Shown here: one piece after another, positions 44,140 to 54,374 of the stretch
Numbering within the stretch: the stretch's first letter is position 1
Layout: every line of letters starts with the position of its first letter
DNA from: Clostridiaceae bacterium
Lineage (GTDB): Bacteria; Bacillota; Clostridia; CAYPLH01; DUMO01
NCBI GenBank assembly: GCA_012839865.1
Contig: DUMO01000051.1
Location: forward strand, 98,008-162,007
DNA length: 64,000 nt
Reading direction: 5' to 3'
Position numbers and translations under genes: made by a program
Notes under the pieces: generated by a model
Databases searched by the model: none
Told to the model about the DNA's origin: nothing
What the model saw: the letters and a program-made list of their open reading frames with translations, nothing else

Positions 44140-46242
44140 TTAGAGTTTTCGCTTGAACATCTTCTCAATTTCATTCCGGCTGATTTTAATTACAGTAGGC
44201 CGCCCGTGAGGACAATTAAAGGGATTGTCCATGGTTGAAAGCTCCAAAAGCATGCTCTTTATTTCGGGCTCCTCCAGCTTTTTGTTGGCCTTTACAGCCA
44301 ATTTGCAGGCAATTGCAAAAAGGCTGCTGTCGGAGATTACGTTGCTGCCGGTTTCCTTTGAATTTATAAGGTAATCCAGCACTTCAACAAATATTTTCCT
44401 TATTTGCCCGTTGCCCATGATAAAAGGTACAGACCTTAATATTATAGAATTATTTCCAAAATTCTCATATGTAAAACCTATATCGGCAAAAGTCTTCTTT
44501 TCCGCCTCAAGGAACTTTATTTCCTGATGGGTCAGCTCAATAACTTCCGAATCAAGTAGCATTTGAGAAACAGATTCCCTTTTATGATACTTTTCCCTAA
44601 GCTGTTCATACATTATTCTTTCATGGGCTGCATGCTGGTCTATAAGCAGGAGTGAATCATCAGATTCCAGCAATATATATGTTTCGAAAAGCTGCCCCAA
44701 AATTTTCGAATTCTTCAACATCCAGGCCTGGTTGGCCTTTTCATTGGATGCTTCAGAATTGTCATCCCTTCCGGCCGGCTTTTCCTCAGCATGTTTTATG
44801 CCTGTTAAATTTTCCAAAGCATTATCCTCTCCGGCCGGCTTTGGCCCGATATGTTTTATATAGGTTGATCCATCCGGGGCTTCCTCCCTTGCACTTGTTT
44901 CCTTCGGCAGATTGGGAGACTGACTCAATAAATTCCTTCCCGGAGGATACAGATTAATTTCTGCCTGATTTGTTTTTTCCGTGCTTTCAATTTTCTTGTC
45001 ATCGAAATCAAATTTCTGCTGAAAAAACCTGTATTCAGAACCTTTCTTTTTATCAAACCCTGTTGTTCTTCTTTCCTTTTCAACATCATCACTCTTAACC
45101 GCATCGCCGTATCCAGCTGTTTTTGCCAGGTGGTTTGCAGGAGTTTTTTGCAACTTTGTTTTGTCCACGGCATTTTCCTTTAAAACATTCTGCCCAAGGG
45201 AAGGCCCGGGTTTGGGAAGTTCCTCTTTTTCAATTTTTATGTCCAACATACGGTTTTCATTATACAATGCATTCCTTATGGCACCATACACAGCCTTGAA
45301 TATTTCATTTTCATTTGCAAAACGCACTTCCATCTTGGCAGGGTGGACATTTACATCCACCAGTACCGGATTGAGGTCAAGATGAAGTACTAGAAAGGCA
45401 TACTTGTTTTTCATAAGGAATGTCTTGCATGCCTCATCAATGGCTGCAGTGATAATTCTGCTCCGAATGTACCTTCTGTTAATGAAAATTGACTGCTGAT
45501 TCCTGTTCGCCCTGGCGATATTGCTGTTTCCAATCAAACCGGATATTTTGACCAAATTGCTTTCGTATAAAACATTTATGGTGTTTCCGGATATTTCTTT
45601 TCCATATATGCTGAAAACGGTACTCAAAAGGTCATTATTTCCCGGGGTATGAAAAACCGTCCTGCCGTCTATGGTGAGCTTAAAGGAAACCTGGGGATTC
45701 CCCAGGGCTATCCTGCTTAGAATATCAGAAACATAACCGGCTTCGGTTGTGTCTTTCTTAAGAAATTTGAACCTGGCAGGTGTATTGTAAAACAAGTCCC
45801 TTACAACAATTGTGGTCCCAACCTTACATCCTGTTGATATGATGTCTTTAACAATATTGCCCCGCACCCTGACAGACTTACCATACTCTGATTTATCTGT
45901 CCTTGTTATGACTTCAACATTCGAAACCGCTGCAATGCTTGCCAGGGCCTCTCCTCTGAAACCAAAGGTAAGAATGTTCTCAATGTCATCGGGTTTGCGA
46001 ATCTTGCTGGTGGCATGGCGTTCAAAGGCTATTTCAACGTCATCTTCATCAATTCCGGAGCCGTTGTCCATAACTTTGATAAAGGTTTTGCCTCCATCCT
46101 TAATTTCAACCTGTATGGCTCCGGCGCCTGCATCCAATGAGTTTTCCACCAGTTCCTTGACGACTGACGCAGGGTTTTCAATTACCTCTCCGGCAGCTAT
46201 TTTATTTGAAGTTAATTCATCCAGTAGAACAATCCTGCCCAT
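44140..46242 (-). CDS. mutL: DNA mismatch repair protein MutL (endonuclease type)
   Basis: 700 residues. GHKL ATPase domain (about 1-335) with ENSLDAGAG, DNGSGI, ERHATSKI and GFRGEALASI. A long variable linker (about 340-510) includes a 20-residue duplication. The C-terminal dimerisation/endonuclease domain carries DQHAAHERIMYE (about 534), ACKLAVKANK (about 640) and CPHGRP (about 676), the metal-site motifs of latent nicking MutL proteins from organisms without MutH. It starts two bases behind the mutS stop and follows AGGAG. Confidence 0.96.
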   Translation of the reverse strand: MGRIVLLDELTSNKIAAGEVIENPASVVKELVENSLDAGAGAIQVEIKDGGKTFIKVMDNGSGIDEDDVEIAFERHATSKIRKPDDIENILTFGFRGEALASIAAVSNVEVITRTDKSEYGKSVRVRGNIVKDIISTGCKVGTTIVVRDLFYNTPARFKFLKKDTTEAGYVSDILSRIALGNPQVSFKLTIDGRTVFHTPGNNDLLSTVFSIYGKEISGNTINVLYESNLVKISGLIGNSNIARANRNQQSIFINRRYIRSRIITAAIDEACKTFLMKNKYAFLVLHLDLNPVLVDVNVHPAKMEVRFANENEIFKAVYGAIRNALYNENRMLDIKIEKEELPKPGPSLGQNVLKENAVDKTKLQKTPANHLAKTAGYGDAVKSDDVEKERRTTGFDKKKGSEYRFFQQKFDFDDKKIESTEKTNQAEINLYPPGRNLLSQSPNLPKETSAREEAPDGSTYIKHIGPKPAGEDNALENLTGIKHAEEKPAGRDDNSEASNEKANQAWMLKNSKILGQLFETYILLESDDSLLLIDQHAAHERIMYEQLREKYHKRESVSQMLLDSEVIELTHQEIKFLEAEKKTFADIGFTYENFGNNSIILRSVPFIMGNGQIRKIFVEVLDYLINSKETGSNVISDSSLFAIACKLAVKANKKLEEPEIKSMLLELSTMDNPFNCPHGRPTVIKISRNEIEKMFKRKL
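44740..44859 (-). repeat. In-frame 60-bp tandem duplication in the mutL linker
   Basis: The units 44800-44859 and 44740-44799 code for IKHIGPKPAGEDNALENLTG and IKHAEEKPAGRDDNSEASNE. CCGGCCGGCTTT recurs exactly 60 bases apart (44771 and 44831). The duplication lies in the flexible linker, where length changes are tolerated. Confidence 0.85.
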
Positions 46243-46244
46243 TT

Positions 46245-48866
46245 CTACTCCTTCCTGACCTTCTGCTGAAGGTTATATAAAATGTTGAGGGCATCCAAAG
46301 GTGTCAGTTTTGAAATATCCATGTTTTTAATTTCATTTAATACCTCATCATTGCTTCTTGATATATTCTTGTATGTAATAAGGTCCAGTTGTCCGTCAAG
46401 GGGCTTTCTTGCTTTTTTGTACCGCTGCTCTTTTTTGCTGATATTGGCTTCCTCCAGCTCTTCCAGAATTTCGCCGGCCCTTTCAATAACAAGCTGCGGC
46501 ACCCCTGCCAGTTTTGCAACATGAATACCGTAACTGCCATCTGCACCGCCCCGGATAATCTTCCTCAGGAATATTACGTCTTCACCCTTCTCCTCGACAG
46601 AAATACAATAATTCTTTATGCCTTTTATTTTTCCTTCCAGTTCGGTAAGCTCATGATAGTGGGTTGCAAAAAGTGTCCTGCTGCCCAGCTTTTCCTTGCT
46701 GCCTATATATTCAATAACCGCCCATGCTATGCTGAGGCCGTCAAAAGTACTTGTGCCCCTTCCTATCTCATCCAGTATCAGGAGGCTTCTAGGTGTGGCA
46801 TTTTTTAAAATATTGGCAACTTCGGACATTTCCACCATGAAGGTGCTTTGTCCGGAAGCCAAATCATCTGATGCACCAACCCTGGTGAATATCCGGTCTG
46901 CAATCCCTATTTGTGCATAACTTGCCGGAACAAAGCTCCCTATTTGCGCCATCAGTACAATCAAGGCGGTTTGCCTCATGTACGTGGACTTGCCGGCCAT
47001 GTTTGGTCCTGTAATAATAGCAAGCCTGTTCTCATCCATATCAAGGATCGTATCATTTGGCACGAACTTGCCGGATTCCATCATTTTTTCCACAACAGGA
47101 TGCCTACCATCCTTAATTGTAATTACATCCTCATTTGAGACTTCAGGCATACAATAAAATTCCCTGTCGGCAACTTCAGCAAGGGAGCAGAGGCAGTCGA
47201 GGGTTGCAACTGCTTCGGAGGTCTCCTTGAGCCTTATTGCATTGTCTGCAATTGTGTCCCTGATTTCAGTAAACAACTTATATTCCAGATCTACGATTTT
47301 TTCTTCCGCTCCAAGGATTTTGCCCTCCATTTCCTTCAGTTCTTCAGTTATGTACCTTTCGCAGTTTGCAAGGGTTTGCTTCCTTATGTAATTTTCAGGC
47401 ACAAGGTCATAATAGGATTTTGTAACTTCTATGTAGTATCCGAAGACCTTGTTGAAACTTATCCTTAAATTCTTAATCCCGGTCTTTTCCCTTTCAGCGC
47501 TTTCCATGGATGCTATCCACTTCTTGCCGTTGGTCATTGCCTCCCGGAGAAAGTCAACCTCCTCATTATAACCCGGTTTTATAATCCCGCCTTCCCTTAC
47601 TGCAACCGGTGGGTCGTCCATTATCGATTTATCAATAAGTTGATATATATCCTCCATTGGGTCTATTATGCTGTTCAACCTGGTTATCAAAGAGGAACTG
47701 CAATTTGAAAGGCAATCTTTTATGTAGGGAATCTGTCCGATGGAGTTTTTGATTGCAACCAAATCCCTGCAGTTGACGCTTCCAAGGACCAGTTTGCTTA
47801 CAAGCCTTTCAATATCATACACTTTTTTTAAAAGTTCACGGATTTCCATCCGGACCATGAATTTATCCTTCATTTCATTTACAGCCCGGAGTCTTTCGTT
47901 TATGTCGGAAATATTGATAAGGGGCTGTTCAATCCATTTTCGAAGCATTCTTGCTCCCATGGAAGTCTCAGTTCGGTCGAGAACCCACAACAAAGAGCCC
48001 TTTCTCGATCTGGTTCTTATGGTCTCTGTCAGTTCGAGATTCCTTCTTGTGGAAAAATCCAGTACCATAAACTCTTCTATTTTATAGCTTTGAAGGCTTT
48101 TTATATGTCTTAGGTTGGATTTTTGCGTATCTTTCAGATACTCCAGTAATGCCCCGCATGCATTTATTGACATGTCATATTCCTTATTCAATAATTCAAT
48201 ATCGCCAAACTGGTTTGCCAAATTGGCGCGGGAACGCTGCTCATCGAAATGTACATCATCATAGAGAGTAATATATATGCTGAATCTTTCCTTTAACTGG
48301 CGCAATAAAGCACTGTCATTGTAAAAATCGCTGTTTACAACCAACTCGGAAGGGTCATACTTGGCAATTTCATCCAGAACTTTTCCTGTTGTATTTCCCC
48401 AATTAATCCAGGTTGCGTAAAACTCTCCTGTGGACAGCTCGACGGCTGCAATACCGAAGTAGGCTTTATACCTGTATATGCACATAAGATAATTGTTTTT
48501 TTTGTCATCCAGCATTGTGTTCTCTGTAACAGTGCCGGGTGTAACCACTCTGATTACGTCTCTTTTAACAATGCCTTTAGCCAGAGCCGGGTCTTCAACC
48601 TGTTCACAAATTGCCACCTTGTAGCCCTTGCTTATCAGTTTAGCCAGGTAGGAATCCACCGCATGATACGGCACGCCGCACATGGGCGCTCTTTCCTCCA
48701 TGCCGCAATCTCTTCCGGTTAGTGTCAGTTCCAGCTCCTTTGAGGCAATTTCCGCATCTTTGAAAAACATCTCATAAAAGTCCCCGAGGCGGAAAAACAG
48801 TATACAGTCCCTATACTTCTCTTTCATCTCTAAATACTGTTGCATCATTGGAGTAAAGGTTGCCAT
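46245..48866 (-). CDS. mutS: DNA mismatch repair protein MutS
   Basis: 873 residues, the normal length of MutS. Mismatch-reading motif FFRLGDFYEMFFKDA (about 25-40; the Phe-x-Glu is FYE), then connector, lever and clamp domains, Walker A GPNMAGKSTYMRQ (about 620), ASDDLASGQSTFMVEM and Walker B LLILDEIGRGTSTFDG. It recognises mismatches and recruits MutL. The start follows GAGGT. Confidence 0.97.
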   Translation of the reverse strand: MATFTPMMQQYLEMKEKYRDCILFFRLGDFYEMFFKDAEIASKELELTLTGRDCGMEERAPMCGVPYHAVDSYLAKLISKGYKVAICEQVEDPALAKGIVKRDVIRVVTPGTVTENTMLDDKKNNYLMCIYRYKAYFGIAAVELSTGEFYATWINWGNTTGKVLDEIAKYDPSELVVNSDFYNDSALLRQLKERFSIYITLYDDVHFDEQRSRANLANQFGDIELLNKEYDMSINACGALLEYLKDTQKSNLRHIKSLQSYKIEEFMVLDFSTRRNLELTETIRTRSRKGSLLWVLDRTETSMGARMLRKWIEQPLINISDINERLRAVNEMKDKFMVRMEIRELLKKVYDIERLVSKLVLGSVNCRDLVAIKNSIGQIPYIKDCLSNCSSSLITRLNSIIDPMEDIYQLIDKSIMDDPPVAVREGGIIKPGYNEEVDFLREAMTNGKKWIASMESAEREKTGIKNLRISFNKVFGYYIEVTKSYYDLVPENYIRKQTLANCERYITEELKEMEGKILGAEEKIVDLEYKLFTEIRDTIADNAIRLKETSEAVATLDCLCSLAEVADREFYCMPEVSNEDVITIKDGRHPVVEKMMESGKFVPNDTILDMDENRLAIITGPNMAGKSTYMRQTALIVLMAQIGSFVPASYAQIGIADRIFTRVGASDDLASGQSTFMVEMSEVANILKNATPRSLLILDEIGRGTSTFDGLSIAWAVIEYIGSKEKLGSRTLFATHYHELTELEGKIKGIKNYCISVEEKGEDVIFLRKIIRGGADGSYGIHVAKLAGVPQLVIERAGEILEELEEANISKKEQRYKKARKPLDGQLDLITYKNISRSNDEVLNEIKNMDISKLTPLDALNILYNLQQKVRKE

Positions 48867-48894
48867 CTTTATACCTCACAAATTTCTGTATCTT

Positions 48895-49290
48895 TCACCT
48901 GTTAAGATTTCCACATCCAGATTTGCAGCCTGAACACTTTTCAGGAGAGCAGGGTTCCTCCCCTGTAACAAAATACATGATAACACTGTTTACATTCCTG
49001 ACAAGGGAGTCGAATACTTTTTTTGCATCCAGAAATTGCTTTGCAACGGAATTAATATAGATTTCCTGCTCTTTTTCCGATATCCTTTTTTCCAGTTCTT
49101 TTATTGTGTTTTCGTCACTTTTGATTTGCACGGCTTTATAAAGCTCAGATTGAAGCTTGTTGTAATCAGAAAAAAGAGCCCGGGCATTTTCATCCGCCAA
49201 AAGCCTTGTCTCACATTCCCTGAGCTTTTTAAGCTCTTCCGAATCCCTGATTAATAGTCCAAGCTCCTTTGATTTTTCAATTATATCCAT
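48895..49290 (-). CDS. YlbF/YmcA (RicA/RicF-like) family protein with cysteine tail
   Basis: 131 residues: helical YlbF/YmcA domain (about 1-105, coiled-coil segments LKKLRECETRLLADENARALF and ELEKRISEKEQEIYI) and a C-terminal tail CSPEKCSGCKSGCG with four cysteines. In Bacillus subtilis the RicA-RicF-RicT complex binds 4Fe-4S clusters and affects RNA processing, and ymcA lies between miaB and mutSL as here. The ATG overlaps the miaB stop (TAATG), so it is coupled to miaB. Confidence 0.85.
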   Translation of the reverse strand: MDIIEKSKELGLLIRDSEELKKLRECETRLLADENARALFSDYNKLQSELYKAVQIKSDENTIKELEKRISEKEQEIYINSVAKQFLDAKKVFDSLVRNVNSVIMYFVTGEEPCSPEKCSGCKSGCGNLNR

Positions 49291-50696
49291 TAAATTATTT
49301 CACCTTCTAATGACCATGTTTGAATTTTGTTGATTTTTACATTGACCAGTTTTCCGATAAGGTCATTGCTGCCTTTAAAATTTACAATTTTATTGGTCCT
49401 GGTTCTTCCTGTTAACGCAGCGGGGTTGTTCCTGCTTGCTCCTTCCACAAGCACTTCCAAAACGGCACCGTTAAGTTTCTCATTTATTTCATGGCTGATT
49501 ACATTTTGCGCGTTCAAAAGCCTGTTAAACCGTTCCTTTTTAATCTCTTCAGGTACCTGGTTTGCCGCTTTGGCAGCCGGAGTGCCTGTCCGTTTTGAAA
49601 AAATGAATGTGTATGCCGAATCAAATCTCACTTTTTCAATAACATCCATGGTATGTTCAAAGTCTTCTTCCGTCTCCCCCGGGAAACCTACAATGACATC
49701 AGTTGTAAGGGCAATACCGGGTATATTATCCCTTATTTTTTCAACCAGTTCAAGGTACTTCTCCCTGGTGTATTTCCGGTTCATTTTTTTCAATATTTCA
49801 GTGCTTCCGGACTGTATCGGCAAATGCAGGTGTTCACAAACCTTGTCAATGTCTCTCATGGCATAAATAAGCCTGTCCGACAAATCCTTCGGGTGAGATG
49901 TCATAAACCTGATTCTTTCGATGCCGTCAACATATCCTAATTTTTCCAATAAATACGCGAAGTCCTGGTCCCCGGCATCTCCTTTATATGAATTTACGTT
50001 CTGCCCTAAAAGAGTGATTTCCTTAAATCCACTGTCTGCCAGTCCCCTGGCTTCTGCAACTATGTCCGCCACCTTCCTGCTTCGTTCCCTTCCCCTTACA
50101 TAGGGAACAATGCAATAGGAGCAAAAGTTGTTGCAGCCGTACATTATGGTCACCCATGCTTTTACATCATGGGCTCTTACTATCGGGAGTCCTTCAGTAA
50201 TCCTGCCTTCCTGCTCCCAAACATCCACTACCGGTGAATCGCTGTTTATGGCTTTATATAAAATCTCAGGGAACCTGTAGAGGTTGTGGGTGCCGAATAT
50301 TATGCCCACATGCCGGTAAACTTTTGTAATATGCTCAACAACATGCTTTTGCTGCATCATGCATCCGCATACGGCAATAATAAGATCAGGTTTTACCTCC
50401 TTATACTTTTTCAGGGCCCCCAGGTGTCCATAAACTTTTTGCTCCGCATTTTCCCTCACACAACATGTGTTGAATATGACAAGGTCTGCATCCTTGTAAT
50501 CCTGTGCCTCAACATACCCCATTTCAGTAAGGAACCCGGAAAGCCTCTCGGAATCATTTTCATTCATCTGGCAGCCATAAGTAGTGAGTACGAATTTTTT
50601 CAGTTTCCCTGCATTTAGCTCTTTTAGCTGGGAAATATATGCTACTTGTTTTTCCAATTCATCCTGTTTTATTTGATCCTTCGTTTTTCTTTCCAT
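49290..50696 (-). CDS. miaB: tRNA-2-methylthio-N6-dimethylallyladenosine synthase MiaB
   Basis: 468 residues. N-terminal MTTase domain with three cluster cysteines ([34 protein letters not shown]), radical SAM core with [20 protein letters not shown] (about 175) and a C-terminal TRAM domain ending [10 protein letters not shown]. It carries two 4Fe-4S clusters and methylthiolates i6A37. It depends on the Fe-S machinery also encoded in this window and works after MiaA. Confidence 0.96.
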   Translation of the reverse strand: MERKTKDQIKQDELEKQVAYISQLKELNAGKLKKFVLTTYGCQMNENDSERLSGFLTEMGYVEAQDYKDADLVIFNTCCVRENAEQKVYGHLGALKKYKEVKPDLIIAVCGCMMQQKHVVEHITKVYRHVGIIFGTHNLYRFPEILYKAINSDSPVVDVWEQEGRITEGLPIVRAHDVKAWVTIMYGCNNFCSYCIVPYVRGRERSRKVADIVAEARGLADSGFKEITLLGQNVNSYKGDAGDQDFAYLLEKLGYVDGIERIRFMTSHPKDLSDRLIYAMRDIDKVCEHLHLPIQSGSTEILKKMNRKYTREKYLELVEKIRDNIPGIALTTDVIVGFPGETEEDFEHTMDVIEKVRFDSAYTFIFSKRTGTPAAKAANQVPEEIKKERFNRLLNAQNVISHEINEKLNGAVLEVLVEGASRNNPAALTGRTRTNKIVNFKGSNDLIGKLVNVKINKIQTWSLEGEII

Positions 50697-50729
50697 CGTT
50701 TCTCCAATGTCTGAAATTTTGAATTCCTC

Positions 50730-52436
50730 TTATTTTATCCTTTCCATATATCTTTTAATTTTTCTTGTGGTAGTCTTGATAAATTCTTCTCCCCTTATGG
50801 AAAAATCCTTTATATGCTTGTAAGTAACGAGGCCTTTGTTAACTGATTTAATTTCATCATGTACAATTTTCTTTATTTCTCCCTCTGAAATATCTCCAAA
50901 TTCCTCTTTTATTTTTTCATAATTCGGGAAAATTGATGCAGCTACTGTAACCTCATCTCCCAAATCCTTTCCGTAAACCATGCACTCCTGGATATAATTG
51001 CTTCTTCCCAGCAATGTCTCGATTTCTTCAGGATATATGTTTTTACCGTTCTTTGTTACAATAACATTTTTCTTTCTGCCTGTAATATGAACAAAATTAT
51101 CAGAATCAATGTACCCAAGGTCTCCTGTAAGGAACCATCCGTCATCTATAAATACCCTGGAATTTGATTCATCATCCTCATAATAGCCAAGCATAACACT
51201 TGGGCCTTTAACCTTGATTTCACCGATTCCTTCTTCATTTGGATTGTGAATCGCAACGGACAACCCGGGAAGCGGCAATCCTGCTGCATCATCCTTGAAA
51301 TCCACATCACGGTTTAAGGCAACTATAGGAGCGCATTCTGTAAGCCCATATCCCTGCACCAACTGTATGCCCAGGTCTCTGAAACCTTTTGCGACTGCAG
51401 GGTCAATTCCTGCAGCACCGCTTATGAAAATCCTTATATGCCCGCCCAAATTATCGTGAATCTTCTTAAAAAGCTTTTTGCCAAGGTCAATACCAAGTTT
51501 TTTTGTGAAGTTGTTGATCTTTATCGCGGTTTTAAGCTTTTTATCCATCCCTGTTTTAGCAGCCTGATCCCAGACCTTTTTATACATTGATTCGTAAATG
51601 AGAGGTACGCCCAGCATCATTGTGGCTTTGGCTTCCTTAAGGTTCTTTGCTATGTGTCTGAGTCCTTCACAGAAAGCAATTGAAGCACCTCTGTAAATGG
51701 GGCACAAAAACCCGCAGGTGCATTCATAAGTATGATGCATTGGAAGCACTGACAGAAAAACATCCGAAGGATCCACATAAAGCATTGAAGACATGGCCAT
51801 CAAATTGGTGCAAATGTTTTTGTGGGAAAGCTTGACTGCTTTGGATGTATCGGTTGTAGCCGAGGTAAACAATATAATATTCATTGCCTCAGTGTCAATT
51901 TTTGCCTCAATGAAGCTGTTATCACCGTTTTCCACAAGTTTTCTGCCATTATTAAGAAGTTTTGCGTATGACAAAAATTTCCCCGTATCTTCTTCTGAAT
52001 CCATATCAATGAAATAGTCAACCTTGTTGTTTACTGCTGCAACTTTTTTAATGATGTCCCTTTTGCTTCCCGAAAAAACCACCGCACTGGCTTCAGCCCG
52101 TTCCAGCAGGCTTAATATTTCGTTTTCCGGCAACTCCTTGTCTATCGGAACAACTATTCCGGTTCCTCCCAAAACTGCCAGGTAGGATACGCCCCACTCA
52201 TACCTGTTTTCACCGATTATGGCAATCCTTTTATCCTTAAGGCCTTTTGCAACCAGGGCTGTTCCCAGCGCATCAACGTCATTTTTGAACTGCTGATATG
52301 TTATCGGTTCATAATTGCCCGTGCTTTTATTCTTAACCAAGAATGCAGTTTTGTTTTTATACAATTCCACACTGGAATAAAGCATTTGTTTTAAGTCTTC
52401 AATCTTTCTTACATCATACAGGGGAATATTTTTCAT
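50730..52436 (-). CDS. AMP-dependent acyl-CoA synthetase/ligase-like protein with altered ATP loop
   Basis: 568 residues of ANL superfamily fold. Most core motifs are present: QGYGLTECAPIVALN, GWFLTGDLGYID, GRKKNVIVTKNGKNIYPEEIE and a C-terminal Lys in TTTRKIKRY. The P-loop motif usually written TSGTTGxPK reads FTSATTDTSKAV (about 187-198), replacing two conserved glycines with Ala and Asp. This may lower or change ATP handling. Substrate is probably a long-chain fatty acid or similar carboxylate. The start follows AGAGGTG. It is the last gene of the pyr-directed series, 93 bases after the PRTase-like gene. Confidence 0.85.
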   Translation of the reverse strand: MKNIPLYDVRKIEDLKQMLYSSVELYKNKTAFLVKNKSTGNYEPITYQQFKNDVDALGTALVAKGLKDKRIAIIGENRYEWGVSYLAVLGGTGIVVPIDKELPENEILSLLERAEASAVVFSGSKRDIIKKVAAVNNKVDYFIDMDSEEDTGKFLSYAKLLNNGRKLVENGDNSFIEAKIDTEAMNIILFTSATTDTSKAVKLSHKNICTNLMAMSSMLYVDPSDVFLSVLPMHHTYECTCGFLCPIYRGASIAFCEGLRHIAKNLKEAKATMMLGVPLIYESMYKKVWDQAAKTGMDKKLKTAIKINNFTKKLGIDLGKKLFKKIHDNLGGHIRIFISGAAGIDPAVAKGFRDLGIQLVQGYGLTECAPIVALNRDVDFKDDAAGLPLPGLSVAIHNPNEEGIGEIKVKGPSVMLGYYEDDESNSRVFIDDGWFLTGDLGYIDSDNFVHITGRKKNVIVTKNGKNIYPEEIETLLGRSNYIQECMVYGKDLGDEVTVAASIFPNYEKIKEEFGDISEGEIKKIVHDEIKSVNKGLVTYKHIKDFSIRGEEFIKTTTRKIKRYMERIK

Positions 52437-52529
52437 GTTTTACGGCACCTCTTTTCAAATTGTTGCACATACCTATGTACAAGTTATTAATATTATAACA
52501 CAACATGGTAAGTTCAAAGACTTTTTTTA

Positions 52530-53393
52530 TTATTTTCCCTTGTAACATCCCTTTTCAATGCACAGTCTTGCTCTTTCTCTTGTTTTTTCATCACCCTTTA
52601 AGGATTCGGCAAGAAAATCGGGATTATCTTCCATAAATTTTTTCATGGACTTGTAAGGGTCCTTAATGTATTCAACAATGAGATTATATTGAGGTTTTGT
52701 TATCAATCCCTGAGAAAGGGCTTTTTCAAACATGGCCATATCCATTTCAATCATCGACAGCGGCTTTATACCCTGGCCTTCAAGGAACTCGCTTCCTCCC
52801 TGGTTTCTGTCCACAACCACAAGACTCCATCGTATCATACCCCCAAGATTTTTGACAGCCGGAATCCAGGCCCGTTCAAAACTTGAGGCTTCCGTTATCA
52901 GATCGGCTATATGAAGCACATTGCCGCTCTTTATTTCTTTTACCGGTTTTGTTCCGGAGCCATCAGTCAAGACTGTATCAAGGTCCTTGTATATGGTAAT
53001 ATGGGGTTTCTTCAAGATAAAAGCAATTATCAATGAAAAGAACCAGTCTCTTCTCTCTCCTCCGGAAACATATTCTATATTGCCAAGCCCGATCTTTTCA
53101 TTTATTACCCTGCACATTTCGTCAACTACACTTTTGTAAACCTCATCCTGCTTGTAATTTTCAAAGGTTTTATGAAGAAGAGCTTCCGGTAAGGCAAGCT
53201 TGCTTGATTTGTTTTTATCTATATAAGCAAGCAATTCATTTGCTTTTTCCTCGCTCCCGTATAAGAAGTGGGTGTTGACATAATACGGTCCTATTGTGCC
53301 TGAAGTATACCAAAAAGGTTTGTTTTCAGGACATACTCTTATGGCTGATGTACCAAACAGCATTGAGACCAGTTTTTCCTTGAAATTATCCAA
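52530..53393 (-). CDS. Phosphoribosyltransferase-like protein at the end of the pyr operon
   Basis: 287 residues. The core has features of the type I PRTase fold: GNIEYVSGGERRDWFFSLIIA (early strand-loop), KPHITIYKDLDTVLTDG, and NVLHIADLITEASSFERAW where PRTases have the PRPP loop (hydrophobic-D-D/E-x-x-x-T-G-x-S), here altered to ADLITEASS. A helical tail follows. Position after pyrD suggests a pyrimidine role, possibly in place of pyrE, but the PRPP loop is degenerate. An open frame extends to an ATG at 53432 lacking a ribosome binding site; TTG 53393 follows GAGGTGAT. Confidence 0.65.
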   Translation of the reverse strand: MDNFKEKLVSMLFGTSAIRVCPENKPFWYTSGTIGPYYVNTHFLYGSEEKANELLAYIDKNKSSKLALPEALLHKTFENYKQDEVYKSVVDEMCRVINEKIGLGNIEYVSGGERRDWFFSLIIAFILKKPHITIYKDLDTVLTDGSGTKPVKEIKSGNVLHIADLITEASSFERAWIPAVKNLGGMIRWSLVVVDRNQGGSEFLEGQGIKPLSMIEMDMAMFEKALSQGLITKPQYNLIVEYIKDPYKSMKKFMEDNPDFLAESLKGDEKTRERARLCIEKGCYKGK

Positions 53394-53456
53394 TACAATC
53401 ACCTCAATAAAATTATTTGTCTCTTGCATCATAATATAATCACTGGACAGGCTGTT

Positions 53457-54374
53457 TTAGTTCAGCTCCAGCTTCCCTACAATATCATCAAGCCTGGTCA
53501 AATTGCAATTTTTCATATATAAAGCAATACCATCCAAAACTTCAATGCATGCCTTCGGATTTGCAAAATTTGCAGTACCTACCATGACAGCCCGGGCTCC
53601 TGCAAGGAAAAATTCAATCGCATCCTCACCCGTGGTTATTCCTCCCATGCCGATTACAGGAATATTTACACTATGTGAAACCTCATACACCATCCGAAGG
53701 GCTACAGGCTTTACTGCAGGTCCCGACAAACCGCCAAAATTATTCTTAAGTACAGGTCTTTTAGTATGTATGTCAATAGCCAGCCCCAATATGGTATTTA
53801 TAAGAGATACCGCGTCTGCGCCCTGTTCCTCCGCTGCCTTTGCAATCTCGGATATGTTGGAAACATTGGGGGTGAGCTTTACTATAAGAGGCTTTTTGCA
53901 TACTTTCCTCACACTGCTGGTTACTTCCGCCACCCCTTTTGCACTGCTTCCAAAGGCCAGACACCCTTCCTTTACGTTCGGGCATGAAACATTCACCTCT
54001 ATTGCATCAACATCCGCATCATTCAATTTTTCAGCAATCCTGCAGTAGTCGGAAATTGTGTTTCCTGCAACATTTGCAATAATGGCGGTGTCATACTGCC
54101 TCAAAAAGGGCATCTCATCCTTTATGAATGCATCAACGCCGGGGTTTTGGAGTCCGACACTGTTCAAAATGCCGGAGGGGGTCTCCGCAATCCTGGGAGG
54201 TGGATTTCCTTTCCGGGGCTCCAGGGTCAGCCCCTTTACAGAAATACCTCCTATTTTGTTTAGATCAATGTATTCTGCATACTCCCTGCCAAAACCGAAG
54301 GTCCCTGATGCGGCTATAACCGGATTTTTTAGTTTCAGCCCTGAAATTTCCACTTGAAGATCCATATTTGCCAT
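53457..54374 (-). CDS. pyrD: Dihydroorotate dehydrogenase B, catalytic subunit
   Basis: 305 residues, TIM barrel with FMN. Active-site cysteine in EVNVSCPNVKEG (about 132), FMN region NTILGLAIDI and MGGITTGEDAIEF. It is the class 1B type, which passes electrons to NAD through PyrK, encoded next to it. Start follows GGGAG. Confidence 0.96.
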   Translation of the reverse strand: MANMDLQVEISGLKLKNPVIAASGTFGFGREYAEYIDLNKIGGISVKGLTLEPRKGNPPPRIAETPSGILNSVGLQNPGVDAFIKDEMPFLRQYDTAIIANVAGNTISDYCRIAEKLNDADVDAIEVNVSCPNVKEGCLAFGSSAKGVAEVTSSVRKVCKKPLIVKLTPNVSNISEIAKAAEEQGADAVSLINTILGLAIDIHTKRPVLKNNFGGLSGPAVKPVALRMVYEVSHSVNIPVIGMGGITTGEDAIEFFLAGARAVMVGTANFANPKACIEVLDGIALYMKNCNLTRLDDIVGKLELN

